A stretch of DNA of 53,357 nucleotides. Source: Negativicutes bacterium (lineage in GTDB: Bacteria; Bacillota; Negativicutes; JAGPMH01). Of this stretch, positions 51,803 to 53,357 are shown piece by piece. A program made the position numbers and the translations under genes. The stretch spans positions 1-53,357 of the forward strand of contig JAGPMH010000007.1 in assembly GCA_018052945.1 (NCBI GenBank), in the 5' to 3' direction. Each line of letters starts with the position of its first letter. Position 1 is the first letter of the stretch. The notes beneath the pieces are model-generated. The model had not been told where the DNA came from, did no database searches, and saw only the letters and a list, made by a program, of their open reading frames with translations.

Positions 51803-53357
51803 ATGGAAAAGAATGAAGTACTTATTAATATTAATGATAAAGATTTTAGCTTTACAAAAGGCATAACAATAGGCGGAATTTTAGAAAAAGAAAATTTTAG
51901 TACAGATGCAGCAATTATTGCTGCATCTGTTAATAATAAGGTTAAAACATTAAATTATAAAATTGAGCAAGATTGTAAAATTAATTTTATTGATTTATCC
52001 TCAGAGCTAGGCAATAAGATTTATCAACAATCAATATCCTTTGTTTTATTAACAGCTACAAAAGAGTTGTATCCTAAAGCACAAATTAAAATTCAACATT
52101 CCTTAGCAGATGCACTTTATGGAAAAATTTATCTCGACAATCCATTAACTGATGATGATGTTTGGGAAATAAAACAAAGAATGCAAGAAATTATAACTGA
52201 AAATAGACCAATTATTAGAAAAGTATTTTCTAAAGATGAAGCAATTCAAAAAATTGAAAAATTATGGGGTTGCGAAAAAGTCACGTTGATTAATCAATTG
52301 GAACAAGAGGAAATTCCATTATATTATTGTGGGGAAATATATGATTATTTATATAGTTATGTTGTTGATTGTACTGGAGTTTTATCGTTATTTGATTTAA
52401 AGCGTTATCGCGATGGCTTTTTGCTAAGTTCACCTAATAAAAATAATCCTAAAAAAATTAAATTTAAAGATTTGCCACGATTAGCTAATGTTTTTGAAGA
52501 AGCAGAAGAATGGGGCAATATTCTAAAATGTGGTTATGTCAGTAATTTAAACAAAGCTATTCTTTCTGGTGACTTTAAAGATGTTATAAGAATATCAGAA
52601 GCATTGCACGAAAAGAAAATAGCACAAATCGCTGATTACATAAAGAATAATATTGAACAGATAAAAATCATTTTAATTGCGGGACCATCATCTTCGGGGA
52701 AAACTACCTTCGCTAGGCGGCTAGGGATTCAACTAAGAGTTAATGGTATTGAACCATCTGCCATTTCTTTAGATGATTATTTTTTAAATCACACCGAAAC
52801 ACCGCTGGACGAATTCGGTAAAATGGATTTTGAATCAATCGAAGCTTTAGACTTAGAACTATTCAACAAACATTTAATTCAACTCTTAAACGGTGAAGAG
52901 GTTGAAATTCCAAGATATAATTTTGTAACTGGTAGTAGAGAAGCAAGCGGTCATAAAATGAAGATTAATCCTAAGCAACCGATTATTATCGAAGGAATTC
53001 ATGGTTTGAATGAAAGGTTAACCAAAGATTTACCGCGTGAAAGTAAGTTTAAAATCTATATTAGTGCTTTAACGCAGTTAGCCTTAGATAGTCATAATAG
53101 AATTTCGACAACTGATGCTAGATTATTAAGAAGAATGGTTAGGGATCATAATTTCCGTGGCAATAGTGCACTTGGTACGTTGCAACAATGGGCATCGGTT
53201 AGACGTGGCGAAGAAAAAAATATTTTTCCGTATCAAGAAGATGCTGATATTATGTTTAACTCTGCGCTGATTTATGAACTAGCTGTGTTGAAAAAATATG
53301 CCGAAGAATTATTAATTGAAATTCATGAAGATATGCCTGAATATGTTGAAGCGAAAC
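51803..53357 (+). CDS. TGS-domain nucleoside (uridine) kinase-like protein, 3' end outside window
   Basis: The frame is open from ATG 51803 (TGAGGTGTAATT ahead) to the window end, 518 codons so far of an expected ~550. The N-terminus resembles the TGS and ThrRS second-additional domains, with QHSLADALYGKIY where synthetases have HxxxH. A uridine kinase/phosphoribulokinase domain follows from ~residue 285, with P-loop AGPSSSGKTTFARR and SLDDYFLNHTETPLDEFGKMDFE. Such two-domain kinases are common in Bacillota but their nucleoside substrate is poorly defined. Intact as far as seen. Confidence 0.88.
   Translation, partial: MEKNEVLININDKDFSFTKGITIGGILEKENFSTDAAIIAASVNNKVKTLNYKIEQDCKINFIDLSSELGNKIYQQSISFVLLTATKELYPKAQIKIQHSLADALYGKIYLDNPLTDDDVWEIKQRMQEIITENRPIIRKVFSKDEAIQKIEKLWGCEKVTLINQLEQEEIPLYYCGEIYDYLYSYVVDCTGVLSLFDLKRYRDGFLLSSPNKNNPKKIKFKDLPRLANVFEEAEEWGNILKCGYVSNLNKAILSGDFKDVIRISEALHEKKIAQIADYIKNNIEQIKIILIAGPSSSGKTTFARRLGIQLRVNGIEPSAISLDDYFLNHTETPLDEFGKMDFESIEALDLELFNKHLIQLLNGEEVEIPRYNFVTGSREASGHKMKINPKQPIIIEGIHGLNERLTKDLPRESKFKIYISALTQLALDSHNRISTTDARLLRRMVRDHNFRGNSALGTLQQWASVRRGEEKNIFPYQEDADIMFNSALIYELAVLKKYAEELLIEIHEDMPEYVEAK

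Overview
The window is AT-rich, densely packed bacterial chromosome, with almost every gene on the + strand and short intergenic gaps. Gene content and regulation point to a low-GC member of the Bacillota. The evidence is RNase J, FloA with a short NfeD, ComFB/ComEA/ComEC, an hrcA-grpE-dnaK-dnaJ operon with a perfect CIRCE operator, FMN and lysine riboswitches, strong GGAGG ribosome binding sites and frequent TTG starts. PilM/N/O-type pilus genes and general protein style suggest the Negativicutes or a related anaerobic clade. That placement is inference only. There are no tRNA or rRNA genes, insertion sequences, phage genes or CRISPR arrays.

Layout. (1) Positions 1-5465 hold a type IV pilus locus: the end of a major pilin, prepilin peptidase, four small proteins of prepilin type, ComFB, then pilM-pilN-pilO. 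(2) Positions 5529-8275 are shikimate genes aroC-aroK-aroB. (3) Positions 8304-12073 are an FMN riboswitch followed by ribD-ribE-ribBA-ribH. (4) Positions 12087-16473 hold hslO, rpmB (minus strand), recG, a VTT-domain membrane protein and a tautomerase. (5) Positions 16483-18733 are a lysine riboswitch with dapB-asd. (6) Positions 18776-25379 hold rnj, polA, mutM, coaE and a lytic transglycosylase. (7) Positions 25474-28297 hold a soluble chemoreceptor, a degenerate EAL-HDOD protein and a MarR regulator with its own operator. (8) Positions 28313-32357 hold comEA, comEC, holA and rpsT (minus strand). (9) Positions 32766-35775 hold lepA and hemW. (10) Positions 35790-45609 are the heat-shock operon hrcA, a thermosome-like (group III) chaperonin, grpE, dnaK and dnaJ, then prmA, rsmE, mtaB and hinT. 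(11) Positions 45612-53357 hold rpsU, yqeY, a nitroreductase-like protein, nfeD-floA plus a small unknown protein, an alpha/beta hydrolase, a DUF47-Pit phosphate transport pair and an unfinished TGS-domain nucleoside kinase.

How the genes work together. The pilus genes, ComFB, ComEA and ComEC form most of a DNA-uptake apparatus, so natural transformation is plausible; the pilus motor genes and any secretin lie outside the window. ComFB and the EAL-HDOD protein suggest a link to cyclic-dinucleotide signalling. The most unusual locus is the heat-shock operon. An archaeal-type chaperonin sits between hrcA and grpE, so the CIRCE/HrcA system that normally controls GroEL or DnaK would here co-express a thermosome-like chamber with DnaK, DnaJ and GrpE. 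Two other regulatory observations stand out: a MarR-like gene with an apparently leaderless start and a second orphan operator, and nearly identical promoters driving rpmB and rpsT.
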